Shown here: positions 1 to 5,785 of the stretch, in pieces
How the letters are laid out: each line of letters starts with the position of its first letter
Position numbering within the stretch: the stretch's first letter is position 1
Origin: Verrucomicrobiota bacterium
Lineage (GTDB): Bacteria; Verrucomicrobiota; Verrucomicrobiia; Chthoniobacterales; UBA10450
Length of the DNA stretch: 7,204 bases
Direction: 5' to 3'
Assembly: GCA_003217835.1 (NCBI GenBank)
Contig: QHMQ01000058.1
Location: 1 to 7,204, forward strand
The notes under the pieces: generated by a model
Told to the model about the DNA's origin: nothing
Seen by the model: only the letters and a program-made list of their open reading frames with translations
The model's database searches: none
Made by a program: the position numbers and the translations under genes

Positions 1-1860
1 CGCGGCGTTCGCTACGGCCGCACGCTTGGATTCCACGAGCCGTTCTTCTTCAAACTCGTGGATGTCCTTGCAAAGACGATGGGCGACGTCTTTCCCGAGA
101 TCCGCACTAAGCAAAAGCAAATCAAGGAAACGATCAAGCGCGAAGAGGAATCATTTAACAAAACGCTCGATAAAGGCATTGAGCTATTTGAACAAGCAGT
201 AGCGAGTTTCGAGAATGATCCTAACAAGTCCGATAAGCGTGTCGTTTCTGGGGCCGTGTTACGGGGACCGGATGCGCTTATCGGATGGTCGAAGGATTCA
301 ACTGGCAGAGTCCACTCGGACATCACAGGAGATTTCGCATTTAAGCTCTACGACACGTACGGCTTTCCGCTTGATCTCACGGAATTAATGGCGCGCGAGC
401 GTGAAATGACAGTTGACGTCGACAACTTCAATAGGTTGATGAATGAACAGCGCACTCGCGCGCGAGCAGCGCAAAAGAAATCAACAATCACAGTCCAGCA
501 TATCGTTGATTTTCCGACGAAATTTGTCGGATATAAAATCTTAGAGACGGACGCGAAGCTATTCAAAATTGTCGAGAAGGCCGGAGGAACTGGCAGCGGT
601 GACAAGTGGGCGATTGTCGATGTATCGCCGTTTTATGCTGAAAGCGGGGGCCAAGTTGGAGACGCTGGCGAATTGAGGTTCGTCGAAGATGGTAAGGTTG
701 TTCGGGTAGTTAATACACTGAAGGAGGCCGCTACATTCTACCTCAAGCTTGCGAATGTCGAAGGTTTCGACTGGATGCCCGAAGCATCACTGCACCTTAG
801 TGTCGATGCGCCGCGTCGCCACGCAATCGAGCGGCATCACACAGTCACCCATTTGTTGCATTGGGCGTTGCACGAAGTTGTCAGTCGCGATGCGGCGCAA
901 AAGGGGAGCTATGTCGGACCGGACAAGCTGACATTTGATTTTTCGAGCGCGGCATTGACGAAACAGCAAGTGCGCGACCTAGAAAAATTGGTGAACGAAA
1001 AAGTCGCTGAGAACGCGGCAGTTTCCTGGACAGAAGTTCCGTACGCGGATGCGAGGAAGCGTTCCGATATTCAACAATTTTTTGGAGAGAAGTACGGCGA
1101 CCAAGTCCGCGTTGTTCAAGTCGGCGGTGAACCGCGTGCGCTGAATGGCTACTCGATGGAGTTGTGCGGTGGCACGCACGTGAGATCGACAGGTGAAATT
1201 GGCGCGTTTCGCATTGTGAGGGAAGAAGCGATAGCCGCAGGTATTCGGCGAATTGAAGCGGTCGCAGGTGATGCGGCGCGTGCTTGGGCGGAAGAACAGG
1301 CGGCGCGCCAACAGGAGAAATTTGAAGTGTTGGCGCGCAAGAAACCGGATGTTGCCGCGTTGCGAACCTTTGCCAAGGAAGCTGAGACCGCCGAAATGCT
1401 AAAACAGATTGATACGCGCGCCGCGCATCTCGAAAAACTCGATGTCGATGTCCGGGAATGGGAAAAGAAGAACGTGAAGGCGGTAGAAGCGCAGTTGCAA
1501 AGTCGCGCGGCTGAAATCGCGAAGGAGCTTGCCGCGGCGCACGTCGGGAAAGATTCCATTGTGGCTGAAGTAAAGGAGGCTGACGGCAAATTGCTGCAAG
1601 CGGTGGCCGACGCGCTCAAACCAAAGATCAGCGGACCGATTTTCCTCGCGGGCGCCACAGATGGATCTGTGGCGTTGATCGCAACAGTTCCGAAAGAACT
1701 GACGTCGAAGGTCCAAGCGGATAAATTGATTCAGCAGATCGCGCCAATCGTTGGTGGCAAGGGCGGCGGGCGTCCGGAAAGCGCGCGCGGCGCGGGCAAA
1801 GATGTTTCCAAGATCAACCAGGCTCTCGATGAGGCGCGAAAGATAATTGGGAGGCCATGA
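1..1860 (+). CDS. alaS: Alanine--tRNA ligase (AlaRS), C-terminal part, cut at the 5' side by the window edge
   Basis: Cytoplasmic enzyme that charges tRNA-Ala with alanine and hydrolyses mischarged Ser/Gly-tRNA-Ala. The frame is open from base 1, giving 619 residues that begin RGVRYGRTLGFHEPFFFKL, a well-known AlaRS stretch. A GTG at 58 is therefore an internal valine, not a start. Compared with about 875-900 residues in the family, roughly 270-290 N-terminal residues are missing, including the class II catalytic core. Visible parts (fragment numbering): tRNA-recognition region with KLYDTYGFPLDLT near 114-127; editing domain with ESGGQVGDAG near 214-223; zinc-site residues HTVTH (H280, H284) and CGGTH (C389, H393), all intact; a charged helical coiled-coil linker about 429-512; and a C-Ala/DHHA1 domain containing GGKGGGRPESARGAG near 585-599. 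The stop TGA overlaps the next gene's ATG. I see no frameshift, so the gene looks functional. Identity is certain. What lies upstream cannot be seen. Confidence 0.98.
   Translation, partial: RGVRYGRTLGFHEPFFFKLVDVLAKTMGDVFPEIRTKQKQIKETIKREEESFNKTLDKGIELFEQAVASFENDPNKSDKRVVSGAVLRGPDALIGWSKDSTGRVHSDITGDFAFKLYDTYGFPLDLTELMAREREMTVDVDNFNRLMNEQRTRARAAQKKSTITVQHIVDFPTKFVGYKILETDAKLFKIVEKAGGTGSGDKWAIVDVSPFYAESGGQVGDAGELRFVEDGKVVRVVNTLKEAATFYLKLANVEGFDWMPEASLHLSVDAPRRHAIERHHTVTHLLHWALHEVVSRDAAQKGSYVGPDKLTFDFSSAALTKQQVRDLEKLVNEKVAENAAVSWTEVPYADARKRSDIQQFFGEKYGDQVRVVQVGGEPRALNGYSMELCGGTHVRSTGEIGAFRIVREEAIAAGIRRIEAVAGDAARAWAEEQAARQQEKFEVLARKKPDVAALRTFAKEAETAEMLKQIDTRAAHLEKLDVDVREWEKKNVKAVEAQLQSRAAEIAKELAAAHVGKDSIVAEVKEADGKLLQAVADALKPKISGPIFLAGATDGSVALIATVPKELTSKVQADKLIQQIAPIVGGKGGGRPESARGAGKDVSKINQALDEARKIIGRP
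1849..1854 (+). promoter_or_regulatory. Shine-Dalgarno-like GGGAGG before the SDR gene
   Basis: GGGAGG lies inside the last codons of alaS, two bases before the SDR ATG. The match to anti-SD is good, but the spacing is shorter than the usual five to nine bases. Re-initiation after alaS termination through the ATGA overlap may do most of the work. Confidence 0.4.
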
Positions 1861-2651
1861 ATCTCGAACTTGAAGGAAAAATTGCATTGGTCACTGGAAC
1901 GACCGCGGGCATCGGCTTCGCCATCGCCAGGCGGCTTGCGTGCGAAGGAGCGGACGTGATCGTTAATAGTCGCACCGAAGAGCGGGTGCGCGAAGCGACC
2001 GCAAAGATTAACAAGGAAGTGTCGAAGGCGAACCTACGTGGCATCCCTGCGGATCTGGGGACTGCCGAAGGTTGCGAGCAAGTCGTGGGCGAAGCGCCGC
2101 GTCTCGATATTCTCGTGAACAACGTCGGCATTTTCGAGCCGAAGCCCTTCGAAAAAATCACCGACGCGGATTGGGAGAAATTTTTCGCGGTGAACGTGAT
2201 GTCCGGCGTGCGTTTGAGTCGCGCGTATTTGCCGGCGATGAAACAACGGAACTGGGGCCGGATCGTTTTTATCTCGAGCGAATCTGGGCTGCAGATTCCG
2301 GCAGAGATGATTCACTACGGCATGACGAAAACGGCGCAGATCGCGATCGCACGTGGCCTGGCCGAAACGTGCGAAGGCACAAACGTAACCGTCAATTCGG
2401 TGTTGCCCGGCCCGACAGCTTCGGAAGGAGTGACCGAGTTTGTCTCGAATCTTGCCACGCAACAAAAAATGAGCGCGGCAAAGTTCGAGAAGGAATTTTT
2501 CAAGAATGCCCGCCCGAGCTCGATTTTGAAGAGATTCATCGAGCCCCATGAAATCGCAAACGTCGTTGCATTTGTTTGCAGCCCGTTGGCGTCGGCAATC
2601 AATGGCGCTGCCGTCAGAGCAGATGGCGGCGTGGTCCGCTCGATTGGCTAG
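1857..2651 (+). CDS. Short-chain dehydrogenase/reductase (classical SDR, NAD(P)-dependent oxidoreductase)
   Basis: A 264-residue protein, typical length for a classical SDR, predicted to be soluble and cytoplasmic. The Rossmann fold shows the glycine motif TGTTAGIG at residues 13-20, NNVG at 88-91 (the usual form is NNAG), catalytic Asn113, Ser141 in ISSES, and Tyr154 and Lys158 in YGMTK, so the Asn-Ser-Tyr-Lys tetrad is complete. PGPT follows at 184-187, then an extended helical substrate-lid segment (about 190-228), and the C-terminal INGAAVRADGG block that SDRs use for strand beta-G. Substrate is not predictable. FabG-like annotation would be over-reach. The start is fixed by the MNLELEGKIALVTG beginning and by the ATGA overlap with alaS, which suggests translational coupling. 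The purine-rich GGGAGG at 1849-1854 sits only two bases before the ATG, closer than usual. The gene converges on the minus-strand operon. Confidence 0.95.
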   Translation: MNLELEGKIALVTGTTAGIGFAIARRLACEGADVIVNSRTEERVREATAKINKEVSKANLRGIPADLGTAEGCEQVVGEAPRLDILVNNVGIFEPKPFEKITDADWEKFFAVNVMSGVRLSRAYLPAMKQRNWGRIVFISSESGLQIPAEMIHYGMTKTAQIAIARGLAETCEGTNVTVNSVLPGPTASEGVTEFVSNLATQQKMSAAKFEKEFFKNARPSSILKRFIEPHEIANVVAFVCSPLASAINGAAVRADGGVVRSIG

Positions 2652-2664
2652 GCGCTCGCCTGAT

Positions 2665-3582
2665 TTACGGCGCTGTCACGCTCGGCGTGCGAGCACGTTT
2701 CACAATCACTTTTGGGTTCTTTCCATCGAGCGACATTCGATAGAGTGAAGGCTCGTTCTCGTGCTCCTTCTGGATTACGCAAAGAAATTCGTCATTGGTC
2801 ACCCAATATGGATCCCAAACAAAATCATCCTTCGCGGTCACACGGCTGGTTTTCTCCGTGTCGAAGTCGAATACATAAACGGCCGGCTGCGGTCCGTCCC
2901 AGTTCTTGCGCTCGTGTTCGGCGACAAGATCAACATTCATCAATAGCGTCTTACCGTCAGGCGAGACGCTCAATCGATCGTTGCCGCTCATGCCCGCCTC
3001 GGTCAGCAGTTTAGATAGCGCCCACTTTTTGAGAACATTTCCGTCGAGATCAATATGATAAAGATTGTCGAGGTCGTGGCAGAAGATTGATTTGCCATCG
3101 CGCGCCCAAGTTGGCGCACCGAATGCCTCGCTCTTTAGTCCCGCATTTTTCACGAACCGAAAACCGGATCCGTCGGCGTTGACAATCCCGAGATGCCATT
3201 CTTTCTCGGCCATAATAGAGAACGCGATCTTATTTCCGTCCGGCGACCAGACCGGGCCAAAGCAATTATCGCTTGGAATGTCTTTGAGGACTGTGACTTT
3301 GCCGCTCGCGAGATCGGTGATGGCAATGTGACGTTCGGGACCGGGCCTTGTCTTCGAGTCTTCGTTTGTGTTGAACGCCAGTCGAGTGGCGTCAGGCGAA
3401 ATGTTAGGCAACGATCCGGCCGCGATCTTTTTTGCATCGCTGCCGTCAAGATTAGCGATCCAGACATTCTCGCCGCGCTCGAAAGCGATTTTTTGCTGTG
3501 CCCCAGAGGCGAGCCCGGCAACAGTCAGAAATAAAGAAATGCAAATCGCGACTCGTTTCATACGCTGGCAACACCTGCTCAC
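2665..3582 (-). CDS. Secreted PD40/TolB-like beta-propeller protein (second of two tandem paralogues)
   Basis: A 305-residue protein from GTG at 3582, or 298 residues from ATG at 3561. From the ATG it begins MKRVAICISLFLTVAGLASGA, a clear signal peptide with likely cleavage after the SGA, so the protein is exported. The rest consists of WD40-like PD40 repeats of the form (s)PDG-x-x-(i/l)-x-F: ISPDATRLAF (54-63, ATG numbering), WSPDGNKIAF (105-114), WARDGKSIFC (152-161) and VSPDGKTLLM (199-208). A conserved block EHERKNWDGPQPA (about 215-227) is shared with the upstream paralogue. Aligned by eye, the two proteins are roughly 45% identical over about 275 residues, and both end in P-(S/T)-V-(T/S)-AP. 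The GTG overlaps the stop of the preceding gene (GTGA) and has GGTGA seven bases upstream, which favours the longer start; a compact signal peptide favours the ATG. No tolA or pal neighbour is present, so this is not the Tol-Pal TolB. Function is unknown. Confidence 0.88.
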   Translation of the reverse strand: MSRCCQRMKRVAICISLFLTVAGLASGAQQKIAFERGENVWIANLDGSDAKKIAAGSLPNISPDATRLAFNTNEDSKTRPGPERHIAITDLASGKVTVLKDIPSDNCFGPVWSPDGNKIAFSIMAEKEWHLGIVNADGSGFRFVKNAGLKSEAFGAPTWARDGKSIFCHDLDNLYHIDLDGNVLKKWALSKLLTEAGMSGNDRLSVSPDGKTLLMNVDLVAEHERKNWDGPQPAVYVFDFDTEKTSRVTAKDDFVWDPYWVTNDEFLCVIQKEHENEPSLYRMSLDGKNPKVIVKRARTPSVTAP

Positions 3583-4469
3583 GGTGCGCTCACCGTGGGA
3601 AAGCGCGCGTTTTTGATGAGGAGTTTCAAATCCTTGCCGTTGGTCGACAGGCGATAAATCGAGGCCGCTTTCTCACCAGCGGGCTGGCTCAGAAACAGGA
3701 TGTTTGTGTCGTCGATCCAGCAGCCGTCCCAGGCAAAAAGCTTTTTCGGTGTAAGTCGGACAGATTTTTGGGTGGTAAGGTCAAATGACCAGAGGGCGGG
3801 CTGTGGGCCATCCCAATCTTTGCGGTTGTGTTCTTCAGACATCTGGACGGAGAGAAGCAGATGTTTTCCATCAGGCGAAACATCGATGCGGTCATCACCG
3901 CTCATATCGCCATTTGGAATGATTTTTTCGATCGTCCATTGCGCAAGAACGTAGCCGTCCAAGTCGAGTTGGTAAACGTTTGTCATGTCTTCGCAGAAAA
4001 TGGATTGGTTGTCGCGCCCCCAGCATGGTGAGTAAAGCGTGACCTTGTCGCGCTCGCCTTTTTTCAGAACACGGAATTCTGTTCCATCTGGATTAATCAG
4101 ACCCAGGTCCCAGAGTTCGTTGACCCGCAAGGTAAAGAGGATGCGCTTCCGATCGGGCGACCATGTTGGGTAATAGGAGTTGTCGCTTGGGACGTCCTTG
4201 AAAACTGTCGGCTTACCTGTCTCGATTTCTACGACGGCGATGTGACGCGCATAAGTCGTGTTAGTCTTTTCCACGGTGTTAAAGGCAACGCGTGTCCCAT
4301 CGGGCGAAATCGCAGGAAAAATTCCATCGGCAATTTTTTTGTCGGCCGTGCCATCAAGATTAGCGACGTAAACGGCGTCGCTGCGTTCGAAAGCGATGCG
4401 CCGTTCCCCAGCAAATGTCGCGACGGTGGAAATGACCAAGACGAACGCAAAGGCGATTATTTTTTTCAT
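3579..4469 (-). CDS. Secreted PD40/TolB-like beta-propeller protein (first of two tandem paralogues)
   Basis: A 296-residue protein starting at ATG 4469-4467. The reading frame is open to 4547, but the extra 26 codons would lie inside the upstream gene and would precede the signal peptide. The ATG at 4469 overlaps the DUF3667 stop as ATGA, and the product begins MKKIIAFAFVLVISTVATFA, a textbook signal peptide (cleavage likely after residue 20), so this start is preferred. PD40 repeats: ISPDGTRVAF (54-63), WSPDRKRILF (103-112), WGRDNQSIFC (150-159) and VSPDGKHLLL (197-206), plus degenerate blades at the start (RRIAFERSDAVYVANLDG) and end. The block EHNRKDWDGPQPA (213-225) is shared with the downstream paralogue. 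Expected to fold as a propeller in the periplasm or outside the cell and to bind protein or glycan partners, as PD40 proteins commonly do; no catalytic residues are evident. No strong ribosome site is seen before the ATG, so coupling to the upstream gene is likely. Confidence 0.9.
   Translation of the reverse strand: MKKIIAFAFVLVISTVATFAGERRIAFERSDAVYVANLDGTADKKIADGIFPAISPDGTRVAFNTVEKTNTTYARHIAVVEIETGKPTVFKDVPSDNSYYPTWSPDRKRILFTLRVNELWDLGLINPDGTEFRVLKKGERDKVTLYSPCWGRDNQSIFCEDMTNVYQLDLDGYVLAQWTIEKIIPNGDMSGDDRIDVSPDGKHLLLSVQMSEEHNRKDWDGPQPALWSFDLTTQKSVRLTPKKLFAWDGCWIDDTNILFLSQPAGEKAASIYRLSTNGKDLKLLIKNARFPTVSAP
3590..3594 (-). promoter_or_regulatory. Shine-Dalgarno-like GGTGA for the GTG start at 3582
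   Basis: On the minus strand, GGTGA lies seven bases before the GTG at 3582, inside the 3' end of the upstream propeller gene. It is complementary to the 16S 3' tail (part of GGAGGUGAU). The alternative ATG at 3561 has AGGTG ten bases upstream, so this site supports the longer start but does not prove it. Confidence 0.35.
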
Positions 4470-5623
4470 GGCATTGCAAGTGTAATGAAGAAGGTCGCAG
4501 CCAGCGCGACGGAAAGGACTATCAGATAAACAAATCCGCCGACGCAAAATTTAAACACAGTCATAAACCAGCCCTGCCGGTAAACGCGACGGATCGAGAG
4601 AAAAATTTGCACGGCAAAGATCGTCCAGAGAATTCCCACAATCCATCCGGCCAAAACGCCCGGCACGGCCCGATTCAATCCCAGGGTGGCGAGCACGATC
4701 AACATAATCGCCAGATAAGCGAACGTGTGAATGTGGAGAGCGTAGACAAGATGGTCGATGTAAAAAACGTGTTTGCGCAGATAAAGAATTTTGAGGACAC
4801 AGGCGAAGAGGGGGATGCAACAGAGCACCATGTAAGGGAGATTGCTGATCATGGTGATAAGGAACAACTGAAGGTTCGTTCCGCGCTCGCCGAGCTTTTC
4901 TTTAGCGCGGCCTTCAATCCACTTCTCGAATCGGTTGGGGGGCGATGCAGAATCGGTATTATCAAACTCCAGCGACGGGCGATCGGGCTTCTTTGCGTCA
5001 GGCTTTTTGTCTGGGACGTCTTCCATCTTCGGAGTTTCGGCGGGCGTTTCCTTGCGTTTGATAGCCTGTTCGATCTTATCCGCTGTTTCCGGAGGCAGAA
5101 TCTTCAACGCCTTTTCTACATTAGCGCGCTGTTCCGGCGTTAGATTCTTCTTTTCGAGATCGGTCTCGATCTCGGCGCGCGCTTGAGGTGTCAGGTTTTG
5201 TGGATTCAGGTGCGCTGATTTCACCCAGTAGGTAACGGCGAAGAAAAATAAAATGCTGGCAAGCAAATAGAGCCGCGCCGGATGCACATAACGGACACGC
5301 TTACCAGCGAGAAAGTCGTTCGTTAGCCGCCACGGTTTTGCGATGAGCAGCCCGAGCGTGGCGAAAAATTTCGAGTCCCAATTCAGAAACGAATCAAGAA
5401 CATCGACAATCACATGTCGAAAGGAACGCCGGTAATCGATCGCTGCCTGCCCGCACTGCCAACAAAAGTGTCCGCTCAAGGATGCGCCGCAGTTCTCGCA
5501 ATGCGTGAACGGCGGTGATTGCGTTTTGCGGCGACCGAAGAAGCGCCTTTTTGGATAAGCAGATTCTTCCGCTGCCCAGATCGCAGTATCGCCTTGGATC
5601 AGTTTCGTCGGTTCGTCGGCCAC
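4466..5623 (-). CDS. DUF3667 family membrane protein with N-terminal zinc ribbon
   Basis: A 385-residue protein. An N-terminal four-cysteine zinc ribbon (C42-x-x-C45 ... C54-x-x-C57, as CENCG and CWQCG) is followed by the DUF3667 signature: DSFLNWDSKFFATLGLLIAKP around 77-97 and GKRVRYVHPARLYLLASIL around 107-125. The first membrane segment (about 117-134) is followed by a charged, proline-rich soluble loop (about 138-248), then four hydrophobic segments near 251-280, 296-315, 320-345 and 357-382. Members of this family are inner-membrane proteins of unknown function. The start is GTG 5623-5621: an in-frame TAA lies only 12 bases upstream and no other good start occurs before the zinc ribbon. 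No Shine-Dalgarno is visible. It is the first gene of the minus-strand operon, and its TGA overlaps the propeller gene's ATG. The loop contains a 17-residue tandem repeat. Family assignment is from the recognisable signature; the role is unknown. Confidence 0.9.
   Translation of the reverse strand: MADEPTKLIQGDTAIWAAEESAYPKRRFFGRRKTQSPPFTHCENCGASLSGHFCWQCGQAAIDYRRSFRHVIVDVLDSFLNWDSKFFATLGLLIAKPWRLTNDFLAGKRVRYVHPARLYLLASILFFFAVTYWVKSAHLNPQNLTPQARAEIETDLEKKNLTPEQRANVEKALKILPPETADKIEQAIKRKETPAETPKMEDVPDKKPDAKKPDRPSLEFDNTDSASPPNRFEKWIEGRAKEKLGERGTNLQLFLITMISNLPYMVLCCIPLFACVLKILYLRKHVFYIDHLVYALHIHTFAYLAIMLIVLATLGLNRAVPGVLAGWIVGILWTIFAVQIFLSIRRVYRQGWFMTVFKFCVGGFVYLIVLSVALAATFFITLAMP
5096..5197 (-). 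repeat. Tandem 17-residue repeat in the DUF3667 protein loop
   Basis: Residues 143-159 (NLTPQARAEIETDLEKK) and 160-176 (NLTPEQRANVEKALKIL) align without gaps and share NLTP, an Arg-Ala pair, a Glu and a Leu at matching positions. The unit is predicted to be helical, each capped by the N-L-T-P turn, and lies in the soluble loop after the first membrane segment. It probably arose by internal duplication of 51 bases that has since diverged. Confidence 0.6.
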
Positions 5624-5785
5624 AGCGCGAGTTTAGAAAAACTGCCCCCCAACGTCCATTTTAGAATGTCTTCTGTCCGTCGCCTCTAGCCATCGCGCAG
5701 CGCCGGTTTGACGGGCGACAGAGCCTTAGTCGCCGGCCAGTCGAAATGGAGATAGAAACTTAAGATTGACCAGCCAAAGCCGTTG
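5624..5785. other. Divergent intergenic region between the DUF3667 operon and the permease gene
   Basis: This 162-base gap separates the GTG of the leftward DUF3667 operon from the ATG of the rightward permease, so both transcripts should start in or near it. I looked for -35/-10 pairs on both strands. TTGACG at 5708-5713 and TAGAAT at 5662-5667 (+ strand), and TAAAAT at 5663-5658 (- strand), are isolated matches without a partner at 16-18 bases. No promoter is called. No tRNA, small ORF or T-tract terminator was recognised. A six-base inverted repeat at 5714-5734 is listed separately. Confidence 0.6.
5714..5734 (+). repeat. Small inverted repeat GGCGAC / GTCGCC upstream of the permease gene
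   Basis: GGCGAC at 5714-5719 and GTCGCC at 5729-5734 are perfect complements separated by nine bases, able to form a six-pair GC-rich hairpin about 50 bases before the permease ATG. GTCGCC also occurs at 5679-5684, so the central arm has two possible partners. No T-run follows, so it does not look like a terminator. It could be an operator or leader structure, or chance. Confidence 0.3.

Noticed and set aside
1149..1887. Long minus-strand open frames opposite the alaS 3' half (169 and 162 codons)
   Set aside because: They are Ser/Ala/Arg-rich mirror translations of a certain alaS frame, overlap each other in different frames, and show no domain or start context.
2650..2689. Possible bidirectional terminator between the convergent SDR and propeller genes (AGGCG/CGCCT at 2650-2661; CACGC/GCGTG at 2677-2689)
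   Set aside because: The stems are only four or five pairs, one has a loop too small to be stable, the other lies in coding sequence, and neither is followed by a T-run.
2665..4469. Propeller genes as tolB of a Tol-Pal system
   Set aside because: The proteins are shorter than TolB (about 430 residues), lack its N-terminal domain, and have no tolQ, tolR, tolA or pal neighbours. Only the PD40 repeat is shared.
4470..4547. N-terminal extension of the first propeller gene up to 4547
   Set aside because: These 26 codons lie inside the DUF3667 gene in another frame and would bury the signal peptide. The ATG at 4469 has the ATGA overlap and the signal peptide directly after it.
4607..5143. A 178-codon plus-strand frame opposite the DUF3667 gene
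   Set aside because: It lies antisense to a coding frame with zinc-ribbon and membrane signatures; its own product has no coherent features.
5604..5619. Exact tandem 8-base repeat TTCGTCGG x2 near the start of the DUF3667 gene
   Set aside because: Slippage here could shift frame, but two copies are too few to support phase variation. It is plausibly chance.
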